This document shows positions 44,249 through 53,875 of a stretch of 64,000 bases of DNA, one piece after another. The notes under the pieces are model-generated. The model saw nothing but the letters and a program-made list of their open reading frames with translations, searched no databases and was not told the DNA's origin. This DNA comes from Pseudoalteromonas xiamenensis (GTDB lineage Bacteria > Pseudomonadota > Gammaproteobacteria > Enterobacterales > Alteromonadaceae): positions 1,116,001 to 1,180,000 of the forward strand of contig NZ_CP099917.1 in the NCBI RefSeq assembly GCF_030994125.1. The letters are read 5' to 3'. Positions within the stretch are counted from its first letter, which is position 1, and each line of letters opens with the position of its first letter. The translations under genes were made by a program, and so were the position numbers.

Positions 44249-45673
44249 ATGAAATCATTTCCCTCACTGTATTTTACAAATCTTTTTCTGATCGGTGGCA
44301 CAGGCTTACTGACCACCTATCTTGCCCTTTACCTTGGTCAACACGGCGTTTCGACTTTCTGGATAGGTTTATTGACCTCCTGCTATTACCTAGGCCTACT
44401 TTTTGGTTCTAAACTAGGCTACACGCTCATCAAATCCGTTGGCCATATTCGTACTTTTGCAGCCAGCACTGCGGCGGTAACCGCCTGTGTCGCTGCTCAT
44501 GGGATAAGTGACAACATTTATCTCTGGCTTGCTTTGCGCTTTATTGTCGGCCTTGGGATGATGTGTAACTACATGGTCTTGGAAAGTTGGCTAAATGAAC
44601 AAGCCGCCCCAGAATCCCGCGGCCGCGTTTTCTCTTTTTATATGATCACCTCCTATCTCGGAATGGTTATGGGTCAATATGCCTTGTCGCAGTTCCCTGA
44701 ACTCGGCTACGCACCGCTTTTCTTGGTTTGTATGGCATTGTCAGTCGGTATTATTCCGATTTCTATTACGCGACGTATTCACCCCAAACCCTTGAAACCC
44801 CTTCAGGTGAGCCTGTTCGGTTATTTGAAGAAAGTGCCACAATCACTCACCGCAGTTCATTTCGCTGGGATCATTAACGGCAGCTTTTACGGACTTGCGC
44901 CCACGTTTGCGAATTTATCGGGTTTTAATGCCACTGAAATTGCTATGTTTATGTCAGTCACCATTTTTGCGGGTTTGTTAGCACAATGGCCTATGGGGAT
45001 TGTGTCGGATAAAATCCGTCGTAGCGTTCTAATTCGCAGCAATGCTGTGGCCATTGGGGTGATAAGCTTATTGATGTTTCTTCTGCCTATTTCGCAGCTC
45101 TCAGCGTATATCCTCACCTTTCTATTTGGTCTGTTCGCGTTTACGCTCTATCCACTCTCTTCCGCTTTAGCTAATTCACGAGTGGAAGATGAAGACCGTG
45201 TCGGTGTTTCATCCGCACTACTTGTTGCATTTGGCTCAGGCGCAGCACTAGGCTCAGCGGCCAACGCAAAGATTATGGCCTTATTTGGACACCAAGCCTT
45301 GTATGCGTCAATCACTGTTTTAACCATTCTCATGTTCATAATTTTGAGCTTCATTAACTCAAAGCAAAAAGCAGAGAAACCAGAGCCAACCGATTACGTT
45401 ATGGGTACGTCCGACGTCACCAATTCACCACTCGCAGCAACCATGGATCCCCGTATTGAAGAAACAACGGCCCATGAACAGCTATTAGTAGTGGGTGAAG
45501 ACAATGAACGCATTGAAGACGACTTAGAAGATGGCATAGACGAGCAAGACGAAACGCTTAAAACGGAAGAAGGTTTGCCTCAAACGGATAACGTTGAACA
45601 AACCAATGAAAGCGCTGAGAATCCAACAGCAGCGGACGAACAGCCCGTGGCGAATAGTCCGTTGACAAAATAG
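44249..45673 (+). CDS. MFS transporter (YcaD-like) with an acidic C-terminal tail
   Basis: From the ATG at 44249 the protein has 474 residues; a TTG at 44228 is a weaker alternative. Twelve hydrophobic segments fill ~1-380, with the MFS loop motif in GSKLGYTLIKSVGH and a second-half GIVSDKIRRSVLIRS loop, as in the YcaD group. The last ~95 residues are an unusual soluble acidic tail, rich in Glu/Asp/Thr, with no known domain. The substrate is unknown. Confidence 0.83.
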   Translation: MKSFPSLYFTNLFLIGGTGLLTTYLALYLGQHGVSTFWIGLLTSCYYLGLLFGSKLGYTLIKSVGHIRTFAASTAAVTACVAAHGISDNIYLWLALRFIVGLGMMCNYMVLESWLNEQAAPESRGRVFSFYMITSYLGMVMGQYALSQFPELGYAPLFLVCMALSVGIIPISITRRIHPKPLKPLQVSLFGYLKKVPQSLTAVHFAGIINGSFYGLAPTFANLSGFNATEIAMFMSVTIFAGLLAQWPMGIVSDKIRRSVLIRSNAVAIGVISLLMFLLPISQLSAYILTFLFGLFAFTLYPLSSALANSRVEDEDRVGVSSALLVAFGSGAALGSAANAKIMALFGHQALYASITVLTILMFIILSFINSKQKAEKPEPTDYVMGTSDVTNSPLAATMDPRIEETTAHEQLLVVGEDNERIEDDLEDGIDEQDETLKTEEGLPQTDNVEQTNESAENPTAADEQPVANSPLTK

Positions 45674-45691
45674 TCGCGTCCACACAGCAAC

Positions 45692-45717
45692 AACAGTGTC
45701 GTTATGACGACACTGTT
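45692..45717. terminator. Bidirectional terminator after the MFS gene
   Basis: AACAGTGTCGT and ACGACACTGTT pair perfectly around TATG, between convergent genes. Confidence 0.8.
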
Positions 45718-45740
45718 ATTAGCATTAGTAATGGACTGTT

Positions 45741-46718
45741 TTATTCTAGTCCGTCTTGTCCATACCAGCTCCAGCTTGGATACAGCACGCCATTTACGAC
45801 AGCCTCGTTACCGGTAAAAATAGAATGAGGCTTATCTAACGCGGTCCAACCTGTCGCCGTTGAATGTTCCAATTCAAACACAACGTTGCCGTAAATCTCG
45901 TAAGGTCCAGTGATAGAAGATTCATGATAGGCTGCAAACAACGTTTGTCCTCCCATCATCAAATGGCCAACTGAACTTTGATTGTCGACATCCACTGCAC
46001 CTTTACTCCAAATCATAAGTAACGCAACTGAAGACTGATTGTCGGCAAGAAAATAACCATTACCTGAGACTTCAACGGAACTAAATTGGCTCCCAGACGT
46101 TGAGCGAGCAAAAGAGGTATCCAAGACATTTAACGTAATTTCCGTGTTTTCTGCTTGAAACTCAATTACTGAGCTACCCGACACACGAAATTTAGCTCGA
46201 GACTGTTTCCTCACGTAGGCTGTGCTGTTATCCGTAATTAAAAATGGGTAAAACACGCCGTCACTGTTTTCACTGTTTGCAGTGATGTTTTCTAGCACTA
46301 GTGTACTGTTGCCTTTCGCCACAACAGCTTGGACATTGCTTGGCGTCGTAATCGTAAGATTTTTTAAATTGACAACTGAGTGGATAGCCGTAACCACACT
46401 CATATCTGCCTGAATGGACTTAATGCTACTTGCGACTGATGAGTCACCAACAATTGAAATGTTGTCAGACTCAAAAGTAACGGGACCTTGGCATTCGCCT
46501 CGAATTTCTAATTCAGATTGTGTTTTAAACCAAACACCTCGAGCGGCGTATTGTTGTAATGCCAACGGATTTTGTTGGCAGTTTAATTTAAGTCGATAAA
46601 ATTTTGCCGACGATTGGGCTTCTACACCGTCGATGTGTGGCTGTGCAATCGCGGCGTTTGATAACATGCAAGCCGCAGCAACACCGATGCTTATCACCGC
46701 TTTGTTGAAAGGTTTCAT
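45741..46718 (-). CDS. Secreted protein, probable right-handed beta-helix
   Basis: The 325-residue protein starts behind AAGGAAA with a Sec signal peptide (cut after AIA). From ~65 it consists of short repeated strands with Asn/Ser/Val ladders (NSTLVLENITAN, SSVEVSGNGYFLADNQSSV, GAVDVDNQSSVGHLMMGG), which suggests a parallel beta-helix like pectin-lyase-fold proteins. Two cysteines occur in the N-terminal part. No catalytic motif is recognised, and adhesion or polysaccharide binding is only a guess. Confidence 0.65.
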   Translation of the reverse strand: MKPFNKAVISIGVAAACMLSNAAIAQPHIDGVEAQSSAKFYRLKLNCQQNPLALQQYAARGVWFKTQSELEIRGECQGPVTFESDNISIVGDSSVASSIKSIQADMSVVTAIHSVVNLKNLTITTPSNVQAVVAKGNSTLVLENITANSENSDGVFYPFLITDNSTAYVRKQSRAKFRVSGSSVIEFQAENTEITLNVLDTSFARSTSGSQFSSVEVSGNGYFLADNQSSVALLMIWSKGAVDVDNQSSVGHLMMGGQTLFAAYHESSITGPYEIYGNVVFELEHSTATGWTALDKPHSIFTGNEAVVNGVLYPSWSWYGQDGLE

Positions 46719-46886
46719 TCAAATTTCCTTTTATTGGTTAATAACGCGATGCCACTTACGCAACTGCAATGGACCAAATGACAGCGCAGTCAATTTTTAA
46801 CCAGTAAATGAATTTTATTCAAATGAAATTAGTTTAAGTTGATGCGAATATCGCGAGTGATCCAAACAGCCTAGTTCTAGAACAGG

Positions 46887-48101
46887 TTATTTAGTCGGCC
46901 TCTCACTCTGTTTTTCAAGTAAACGGGCTTCATGATCTAACACAAGGTATTCAAACCAAGTCAGCACATTATTATTAAACATACCATCAAAATCGAGCGC
47001 TCCGCTTGTCCATGTTTTGTTTACTACCGAGCAAGGTTGTTTATTTTCGAATTTAAGTATTCTTAACAAGGGATTATCTGCTTTTGACAACGTACTTAGA
47101 TATTGTATGAAAGCAAATGCAGACGCATATAAAGCATGCCGATTGTCGCTCCACATCTCATTTGTATTAATGACATCATCAAATAACAGCGGTGCACCTA
47201 GATAATTACTGCGCGCATCCCACGTTGCTTTATCTAAAAACAATTCGGGATTTTCGCTTTCATAAAAATGCGCAAAATACTGAGCTAATCCTTCTTGTGC
47301 CCAGCGATGCATGTAGCCAAATTGAACAAAGTTAACAGCATGAACAGATTCATGAATGGTGGTACGTAACAAACTGTTCGTATCGATATACCCTTCGTAC
47401 GTTAGTGGTAAGTGCACTAGCGAGATATGTTCCAAGGGTAAGTACACACCAGGTATATTTGATGGGGTAGATGCATGATATTTGTCCAGTAATGCCTCAT
47501 AGGTTTCTAAATCATAGGCAATAAGGATTTTGATATCCGATTGATAGAGTTTTTCATAACCGAGCCAATCAATATATTGGCTGTATACTTTGTCGAGGTG
47601 CTTCGAGACTGTCTCATAAATCTTATTTTCGAATTTTTGATTCACGAATTCAGACAGCGGCATGGTATAGCGACGACTGTAAACGAGTTGAATTTCTAGG
47701 TGATATAAATCGGTGAAGCGCTCCGTTTTCTCGTCATACACAATTGGTACTCGTTCAAGCCTGCGACACAGTTCGAGATCCGCCATAGACGGTCTGACCT
47801 CTAACCAAGGATGAGGCGCAGACTGCGTGTACACTTCCCCGTCGGAAGTCATTTTTGGGGATGATTTTGGTTCGAACTCCTCATGGGTAGGAGTTTCACT
47901 AATTTGAGGCACATCGCTCGCAGTATCCTGCAATTTTACAGCTTTAACTGAGTGTTCTATTACCAAAGGAAGGGTCACGTTCGAGGTCTCATCTCGTGAT
48001 TCCAACCAAAATAAAATCACTTGTACAATTACCATGGCGATAACGAGAACCATCGCAATATACGTCAGTAAACGAGTTGTCGATAAAGGTTTCTTGTGCA
48101 C
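46887..48101 (-). CDS. Membrane-anchored gluzincin-type metallopeptidase
   Basis: The 404-residue protein has one N-terminal transmembrane segment (~12-33), a flexible charged linker to ~95, then an extracytoplasmic domain. The zinc motif HESVH is at 250-254, and a downstream Glu270 in RWAQEGLAQYFA is the expected third ligand, a layout shared with DUF1570/peptidase-MA-like proteins. It probably acts in the periplasm on unknown peptides. The next gene to the right is divergent, so it is transcribed alone. Confidence 0.75.
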   Translation of the reverse strand: MHKKPLSTTRLLTYIAMVLVIAMVIVQVILFWLESRDETSNVTLPLVIEHSVKAVKLQDTASDVPQISETPTHEEFEPKSSPKMTSDGEVYTQSAPHPWLEVRPSMADLELCRRLERVPIVYDEKTERFTDLYHLEIQLVYSRRYTMPLSEFVNQKFENKIYETVSKHLDKVYSQYIDWLGYEKLYQSDIKILIAYDLETYEALLDKYHASTPSNIPGVYLPLEHISLVHLPLTYEGYIDTNSLLRTTIHESVHAVNFVQFGYMHRWAQEGLAQYFAHFYESENPELFLDKATWDARSNYLGAPLLFDDVINTNEMWSDNRHALYASAFAFIQYLSTLSKADNPLLRILKFENKQPCSVVNKTWTSGALDFDGMFNNNVLTWFEYLVLDHEARLLEKQSERPTK

Positions 48102-48254
48102 GAATATCCCTTTGTTGCCGTTTTATATCAATCTTGAAGTCAAAGAGGCTTAAACAGTCTGATTGGGCATTTCTATTTTAGAAATATTTCGCCAAAACAG
48201 GTATCGTTCGGTAGAAAATAATATTAATACATGAAATAGCGAAAGGAGCCCACC

Positions 48255-48761
48255 TTGAGAAAAATAAAATTCCACCTGATACCCTTTTTCGTTTTGATAA
48301 GTGCAGTGCTTGGTGTAAACCTCACAGCCAATGCGCAGAACATAGACCACGGACAAAATGCTCGATTACCTTCGGCGCTTAAAACGTTTAGTTTAGAGCT
48401 GTGGTCTCCGGACCAAGCTGCGCCACTCGATACTAAACCCGCTGAGTTTGGGGATAACTATCGCTATCGTTATACACCCGAACAACATTCTTTCGAAGAG
48501 ACGGAAACCAACCGAGTCGTTGTGTTTTCATTGAATAAATCATTAAAGGCTCGGTATCAATTTCGCTGGATAGCTGCGGACACTCCACAATTTACGCACA
48601 TCGTGAGCATGAAACCGGACGAAATAATCGTCGGTTTGGACGATGGACCACTAAGCGGGCAAACTTATTTTGAACTTTGGATTTACGACACAGAATTGCA
48701 GCAAAGCTTTATGTGCGATCCCGAAGTGGTGATTCGACGCCCGCCCGATGAAACTCCCTAG
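48255..48761 (+). CDS. Exported protein of unknown function
   Basis: The start is a TTG behind a strong AAGGAG at ideal spacing. The 168-residue product has a signal peptide (HLIPFFVLISAVLGVNLTANA) and a mainly beta-strand mature part (RVVVFSLNKSLKARYQFRW, TYFELWIYD) ending in a Cys-Asp-Pro segment. I do not recognise a family. It is divergent from the metallopeptidase gene. Confidence 0.65.
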   Translation: MRKIKFHLIPFFVLISAVLGVNLTANAQNIDHGQNARLPSALKTFSLELWSPDQAAPLDTKPAEFGDNYRYRYTPEQHSFEETETNRVVVFSLNKSLKARYQFRWIAADTPQFTHIVSMKPDEIIVGLDDGPLSGQTYFELWIYDTELQQSFMCDPEVVIRRPPDETP

Positions 48762-48970
48762 TGAATAGATTCATCTTCGCTCTCGCTTGTTCTGCAAACG
48801 CTTCTGTACCAAGTTTGCCAGAACAAGTGCTCCACTAAGCCCTACCGCACATTTCACGGTTTTCCCTCACAATATAAGACTATTGCCCGACTATTAAGAC
48901 GTTACATTCTCTAAGCTGTCCTAGTCGCATTTGTCGCGGCTCCACGGTTATTAAATAAAAGGATTAAATT

Positions 48971-49195
48971 ATGGCAAATGGTAAAAACTCATTTGTGGGT
49001 GATGCTAATGCTTGGCATATCCACCACAACGACCACATTAAGTACCACAATGGTGCTCGTGTAAACGTGTCTGATCGCACTCAAACCCAAGTACTTGAAA
49101 AACTCCGTGAGAAATACCCTAACCTAGATGACCTTACAGATAAGTCAGGTTGGTTAGCGTGTAAAAAATGGATGGACAATAACCTAGACGATTGA
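48971..49195 (+). CDS. Small conserved-looking protein of unknown function
   Basis: The 74-residue product follows AAAGGA at good spacing and a strong terminator follows it, so it is a real single-gene unit. It is soluble, rich in His near the start (AWHIHHNDHIKYHNG), with a helical C-terminal half (VLEKLREKYPNLDDL). No motif is recognised; the His cluster could bind metal, which is a guess. Confidence 0.65.
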   Translation: MANGKNSFVGDANAWHIHHNDHIKYHNGARVNVSDRTQTQVLEKLREKYPNLDDLTDKSGWLACKKWMDNNLDD

Positions 49196-49222
49196 TTCTA
49201 CTTTACCCAACCCAACCATAAA

Positions 49223-49256
49223 AAAAGCGCTGCGGATATTCACTCACAGCGCTTTT
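49223..49256. terminator. Bidirectional terminator between the 74-aa gene and hutU
   Basis: AAAAGCGCTG (49223-49232) and CAGCGCTTTT (49247-49256) with flanking A and T tracts. Confidence 0.85.
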
Positions 49257-49272
49257 ATTCAATCGAAATGAC

Positions 49273-51282
49273 TTAGAACAAGCCGTTTAGAATGTCGTCG
49301 TCAACCGTATTTGCCAGTGTTACTTTCAGCTTTGGTGTGCGAGCCATTTCACGTTTAATTGCAAAATTGGCTTCTTCGTTACGTGCCCAGCTTCGGCGCG
49401 CAATACCGTTGTTTACATCGAATAACAACATTGACGTCAAGCGTCGCTCTGCACTTTCGCTACCATCTAGCAGCATGCCGAATCCCCCATTGATAACTTC
49501 GCCCCAACCGACACCACCACCATTATGAATAGAGACCCAAGTCGCACCACGGAAACTGTCGCCGATCACGTTGTGAATGGCCATATCAGCGGTAAAACGG
49601 CTTCCATCATAAATATTGGATGTTTCACGGAAAGGAGAATCTGTGCCGCTGACATCATGGTGGTCACGCCCAAGTACAACTGGGCCAATTTCGCCTCGAT
49701 TAATTGCATCGTTGAATGCTTTAGCTATTTCCATGCGACCTTGTGCGTCCGCATAAAGAATACGCGCCTGAGAACCTACAACTAACTTGTTTTGTTTCGC
49801 GTCGTTAATCCAAGTAATGTTATCTTGCATTTGCTGCTGAATTTCTTCTGGCGATTCTTCCATAATTTTATTCAACACACGTGCAGCAATAGCATCTGTC
49901 TTGTCTAAATCTTCTGAATTACCAGACGTACACACCCAACGGAATGGACCAAAACCATAGTCAAAGCACATTGGGCCTAAAATATCTTGTACGTACGACG
50001 GATATTTAAAATCTATCCCGTTATCAGCCATGACATCGCCACCTGCGCGCGACGCTTCAAGTAAAAACGCATTACCATAGTCAAAGAAATACGTGCCTTT
50101 CGCGGTATGTTTGTTTACCGCATCTGCATGACGTTTCAAGGTCGCCTGAACTTTCGCTTTGAAAACGTCTGGCTCTTCACGAATTAAACGGTTCGACTCT
50201 TCGTAACTTATTCCAACTGGGTAATAACCGCCTGACCAAGGGTTATGCAAAGAGGTTTGATCCGACCCCAAGTGAACAAAAATGTTGTGCTCGTAAAACG
50301 CTTCCCACACATCGACTACGTTTCCAATGAAAGCAATCGATACGACTTCTTCATTTACCTGTGCTTCACGAACTCGAGAAATCAACGTGTCCATATTGTC
50401 GATGAGTTCATCAACCCAACCCTGCTGATGACGTTTTGTCGCGGCTTTCGGATTTACTTCCGCGCAAACCGTAATACAGTTTGCGATGTTACCCGCTTTT
50501 GGCTGCGCACCGCTCATACCACCCAAACCGGCCGTTAGGAAGATCTTTCCTTTCGGGCTTTCGCTTTTATTCAACACTTTACGGAACGCATTCATGACGG
50601 TAATTGTCGTGCCATGAACGATACCCTGTGGACCGATATACATAAACGAGCCTGCCGTCATTTGCCCGTATTGGGTAACGCCCAGAGCGTTAAAGCGCTC
50701 CCAGTCATCTGGTTTTGAGTAATTCGGGATCATCATACCATTCGTTACGACAACACGAGGGGCGTCTTCTGACGATGGGAACAAGCCCATTGGGTGGCCT
50801 GAATACATATGAAGCGTTTGGTCACTTTCCATTTCACTTAAGTATTTCATCGCCAGACGATATTGCGCCCAGTTTTGGAAAACTGCACCATTACCACCGT
50901 ACGTAATAAGCTCTTCAGGATGCTGTGCAACGGCTGGATCCAAGTTGTTGTCAATCATCAACATGATCGCAGCTGCTTGCTCACACTTTGCAGGATAATC
51001 AGAAATTGCTCGTGCTTTCAGCGCATAGTTTGGCTTGAAGCGATACATGTAGATACGGCCAAAACCGTTTAATTCTTTGGCAAATTCTGGTGCCAGTTCA
51101 CTGTGCCACTCTTTAGGGAAGTAACGGAGCGCGTTGCGAATAGCCAATTGCTTTTCTTCCGTTGACAGAATGTCTTTGCGTTTTGGCGCACGGTTTGCGT
51201 CTTCTGGATAGGGTTTTACAGCTGGCAGCTCTGTCGGAATACCTTGCTTAATTTGTTCTTGAAATGTCATGCTTGCTTCCAT
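49273..51282 (-). CDS. hutU: Urocanate hydratase, long eukaryotic-like form
   Basis: This is the second enzyme of histidine degradation, converting urocanate to imidazolone propionate with tightly bound NAD. The 669-residue length exceeds the usual ~555 of bacterial HutU. The extra N-terminal part and motifs such as LAIRNALRYFP, GRIYMYRF and MYSGHPMGLFPSS closely recall animal UROC1. The NAD-binding and core regions (TAGLGGMSGAQPKAGNIANC, YGFGPFRWVCTSG, HNGGGVGWGEV) are intact. The ATG lies 2 bp after the hutH stop, so they form an operon; a second ATG 12 bp on (51270) is possible. hutI and hutG are not in the window. Confidence 0.92.
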   Translation of the reverse strand: MEASMTFQEQIKQGIPTELPAVKPYPEDANRAPKRKDILSTEEKQLAIRNALRYFPKEWHSELAPEFAKELNGFGRIYMYRFKPNYALKARAISDYPAKCEQAAAIMLMIDNNLDPAVAQHPEELITYGGNGAVFQNWAQYRLAMKYLSEMESDQTLHMYSGHPMGLFPSSEDAPRVVVTNGMMIPNYSKPDDWERFNALGVTQYGQMTAGSFMYIGPQGIVHGTTITVMNAFRKVLNKSESPKGKIFLTAGLGGMSGAQPKAGNIANCITVCAEVNPKAATKRHQQGWVDELIDNMDTLISRVREAQVNEEVVSIAFIGNVVDVWEAFYEHNIFVHLGSDQTSLHNPWSGGYYPVGISYEESNRLIREEPDVFKAKVQATLKRHADAVNKHTAKGTYFFDYGNAFLLEASRAGGDVMADNGIDFKYPSYVQDILGPMCFDYGFGPFRWVCTSGNSEDLDKTDAIAARVLNKIMEESPEEIQQQMQDNITWINDAKQNKLVVGSQARILYADAQGRMEIAKAFNDAINRGEIGPVVLGRDHHDVSGTDSPFRETSNIYDGSRFTADMAIHNVIGDSFRGATWVSIHNGGGVGWGEVINGGFGMLLDGSESAERRLTSMLLFDVNNGIARRSWARNEEANFAIKREMARTPKLKVTLANTVDDDILNGLF

Positions 51283-51284
51283 CG

Positions 51285-52790
51285 TTATAAGCTCCCAGTT
51301 TGTACGTTGAACGCCTGTGATTTCACCAATTTGATCATCGCATCAATATCCGGTTTGAGTAATCTATCTTCTTCGAGCTTCGCCACTTTCGCTCGGATAA
51401 TATCGAAGTTTTCTTCAATTAAATCAGAACATTTGTTTGGACGGCGGAACTCAATAGCTTGCGCTGCATACATTAGTTCGATTGCAAAAATCTTTTCAAG
51501 ATTACCAAGAATTTGGTTCAATTTACGACCGGAGATACTGCCCATTGAAACGTGATCTTCTTGCCCCATTGATGTTGGCACACTGTCCGCGGAAGGCGGG
51601 AAACATAACGATTTATTCTCAGTTACTAATGCAGCCGTTGTATATTGCGGGATCATCATTCCTGAGTTCAAGCCACCCGACGTCGTGAGTAAACGCGGCA
51701 AACCGTGCAATCCTTCTAACAATAAATAGCAACGTCGATCAGAGATATTACCCAGTTCAGCGGCGGCAATAGAAGCGTAATCCAGTACCATTGCCAAAGG
51801 TTGGCCGTGGAAACCTCCACCTGAAATCGCCTCTTGTGCACTAATAACGATTGGGTTATCTGTTACTGAGTTCATTTCAATTTCAACCATGTCTTTAAGA
51901 TGGTTGTATGCGTTACGTGATGCACCATGTACTTGTGGAATACAACGCAATGAATAAGGATCCTGGACGCGATCACAATCCGTATGTGCCGCCATATTCT
52001 CTGAATCTTTAAAGAAACGACGCATACGTGTTGCCACTTCAATATTGCCTGCAAACGCGCGAATTTCATGTAATTCTGGTCTAAATGGCGATTGGCTACC
52101 TTGCATCCCTTCAATGCTCATTGCACCAGCAAGATCAGCTAAATCAAGCAAGTAGCGCATTCTTGTTAATGCAGTGATACCGTGTGAAAGAATAAACTGC
52201 GTCCCATTGATAAGGGCTAGACCTTCTTTCGCGTGTAATTCAAGTGGTGCAAAGCCATGTTTTTCTAACGCTTGCGCTGCAGACACGATTTGATCGCCTT
52301 GCCAAAATTCGCCTTCACCAATTAAGGGTAAGAACAAGTGTGATAAAGGCGCCAAATCACCAGATGCACCAACAGAACCTTGCTCAGGTACAACCGGAAT
52401 AAGGTCTAATTCAATAAACGCCAACATGCGTTCCACCACTTCCAAGCGGATACCCGAAAAACCTTGGCTTAACGCGTGCACTTTAGTGATCAGCATTAGC
52501 TTAGAAATTGGTTTTGCAATGGGTTCACCCACACCAACCGCGTGTGTGATGAGTAGGTTTTTTTGCAGTAAATGCGTTTCTTCAGGAGAGATTTGTGTAT
52601 CGCAAAGTGGACCGAAGCCTGTGTTGATACCGTAAATCGCTTTGTCAGAACTCGCCATAATATCGACATTGCGGCGGCTTTTATTAATTTTATCTAGCGC
52701 TTCTTGACACAGTTCGGCCTTAATCGTGCCGTTGGCAATCCCGTTTACGATATCCAGATTTAATCTGTCTACACCGTATTTAAACGTCAT
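51285..52790 (-). CDS. hutH: Histidine ammonia-lyase
   Basis: The 501-residue enzyme deaminates histidine to urocanate, the first step of the Hut pathway. The Ala-Ser-Gly triad at 142-144 in GSVGASGDLAPLSH forms the MIO electrophile. Other family segments are YGINTGFG and SGGFHGQPLAM. It starts behind AGGAGAAG and leads the hutHU operon. A divergent LysR gene and an operator-like inverted repeat lie in the 137-bp gap upstream. Confidence 0.95.
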   Translation of the reverse strand: MTFKYGVDRLNLDIVNGIANGTIKAELCQEALDKINKSRRNVDIMASSDKAIYGINTGFGPLCDTQISPEETHLLQKNLLITHAVGVGEPIAKPISKLMLITKVHALSQGFSGIRLEVVERMLAFIELDLIPVVPEQGSVGASGDLAPLSHLFLPLIGEGEFWQGDQIVSAAQALEKHGFAPLELHAKEGLALINGTQFILSHGITALTRMRYLLDLADLAGAMSIEGMQGSQSPFRPELHEIRAFAGNIEVATRMRRFFKDSENMAAHTDCDRVQDPYSLRCIPQVHGASRNAYNHLKDMVEIEMNSVTDNPIVISAQEAISGGGFHGQPLAMVLDYASIAAAELGNISDRRCYLLLEGLHGLPRLLTTSGGLNSGMMIPQYTTAALVTENKSLCFPPSADSVPTSMGQEDHVSMGSISGRKLNQILGNLEKIFAIELMYAAQAIEFRRPNKCSDLIEENFDIIRAKVAKLEEDRLLKPDIDAMIKLVKSQAFNVQTGSL

Positions 52791-52879
52791 ATTCTTCTCC
52801 TAACTTGCTGATTCTTTATGCGTCGTAACGCTTATATTGTCCTTATGCTAGCTTGCTCATGAAGTTTTATAAATGCATA

Positions 52880-52903
52880 ATAATCGTAATTCATTCCGAT
52901 TAT
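52880..52903. promoter_or_regulatory. LysR-type operator candidate between hutH and the LysR gene
   Basis: ATAATCG-N10-CGATTAT forms a 7-bp perfect inverted repeat in the divergent promoter region, the size and layout expected for a LysR-family recognition site. It lies 25 bp upstream of the LysR start. Confidence 0.6.
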
Positions 52904-52927
52904 ATCGAACTAAAAAGAGTTAGCTTT

Positions 52928-53827
52928 ATGCAAGTCCATGACGTTGATTTACGTTTGTTACGCATATTTGTCGCGATTGTTGAAAGTGGTGGATTATCGG
53001 CCGCAGAGTCCCGCCTTAATATCGGACGTTCAACCATCAGTTCACATTTGTCGGACTTAGAAGTTCGCTTGGGGCTTAAATTGTGTAAACGTGGCCGTAG
53101 TGGATTTGAATTAACCGAAGCTGGTCGCGTAACGTATCAAGCATCACTTGAGCTTTTGCAGCAATGCGAAGCGTTTGCGTCAACCGTGGCAAGTTCTAAA
53201 CATGAACTCTCTGGACGAGCGACCATTGCCATTATTGATACCATGGTCAGCGATCCTCGCTGCGGCGTAGCAAAAGCTATTTCGATTCTTAAACGAAAAG
53301 GCAAAAATCTCCAATTCGATATCAACGTATGTGAAGCGCGAGAAGTGGAAACATCGGTAGTAAATGGTCGTTCGCTAGTCGGACTTGGCGTTAGCCGACA
53401 CCAAATACGTGGTCTTGATTATTATCCGCTCCACAATGAAACCAATTATCTGTATTGTGCTCAGGGACACCCGCTTTTTAACTGCGAGCCCACTTCATTA
53501 CATAAGCTATTACTCGACGCGGAAGTCGTCACAAGTAATTACATGCGTGACAAAGAAACGCGTAACGATGGATTAAACTATCAAAACAGCGCGATTGCCT
53601 ACCACGATGAAGGGATTGCCCATCTAATTTTATCTGGTGCATTTATTGGTTATTTGCCAGAACACTATGCTGCTTACTGGGTGGATAAAGGAGTGTTTAA
53701 AGCGATTCTACCAGAGCAATATTCCTATCAAATCCCGGTTATGTTGATCACATCAAAAACAAACAGCACATCCAGTCTTGCACAAGCCTTAATTGAGGAA
53801 CTAAAACAGTGCCACAGTAAAACGTAG
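52928..53827 (+). CDS. LysR-family regulator, probable hut regulator
   Basis: I chose the ATG at 52928 (MQVHDVDLRLLRIF), which matches the family's N-terminus; an upstream frame to 52853 adds 25 poorly fitting residues across the operator. The 299-residue protein has an HTH at ~15-60 (GLSAAESRLNIGRSTISSHL) and an effector domain. Divergent placement next to hutH suggests it controls histidine utilisation, possibly sensing urocanate or histidine; this is inferred from context only. Confidence 0.82.
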   Translation: MQVHDVDLRLLRIFVAIVESGGLSAAESRLNIGRSTISSHLSDLEVRLGLKLCKRGRSGFELTEAGRVTYQASLELLQQCEAFASTVASSKHELSGRATIAIIDTMVSDPRCGVAKAISILKRKGKNLQFDINVCEAREVETSVVNGRSLVGLGVSRHQIRGLDYYPLHNETNYLYCAQGHPLFNCEPTSLHKLLLDAEVVTSNYMRDKETRNDGLNYQNSAIAYHDEGIAHLILSGAFIGYLPEHYAAYWVDKGVFKAILPEQYSYQIPVMLITSKTNSTSSLAQALIEELKQCHSKT

Positions 53828-53835
53828 CGCTAAGT

Positions 53836-53859
53836 CTAGCGCGATATTCTTCGCGCTAG
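53836..53859 (+). terminator. Terminator after the LysR gene
   Basis: CTAGCGCGA and TCGCGCTAG form a perfect 9-bp stem with a TATTCT loop, between convergent genes. Confidence 0.7.
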
Positions 53860-53875
53860 TCGAGTTCACTGAGTT

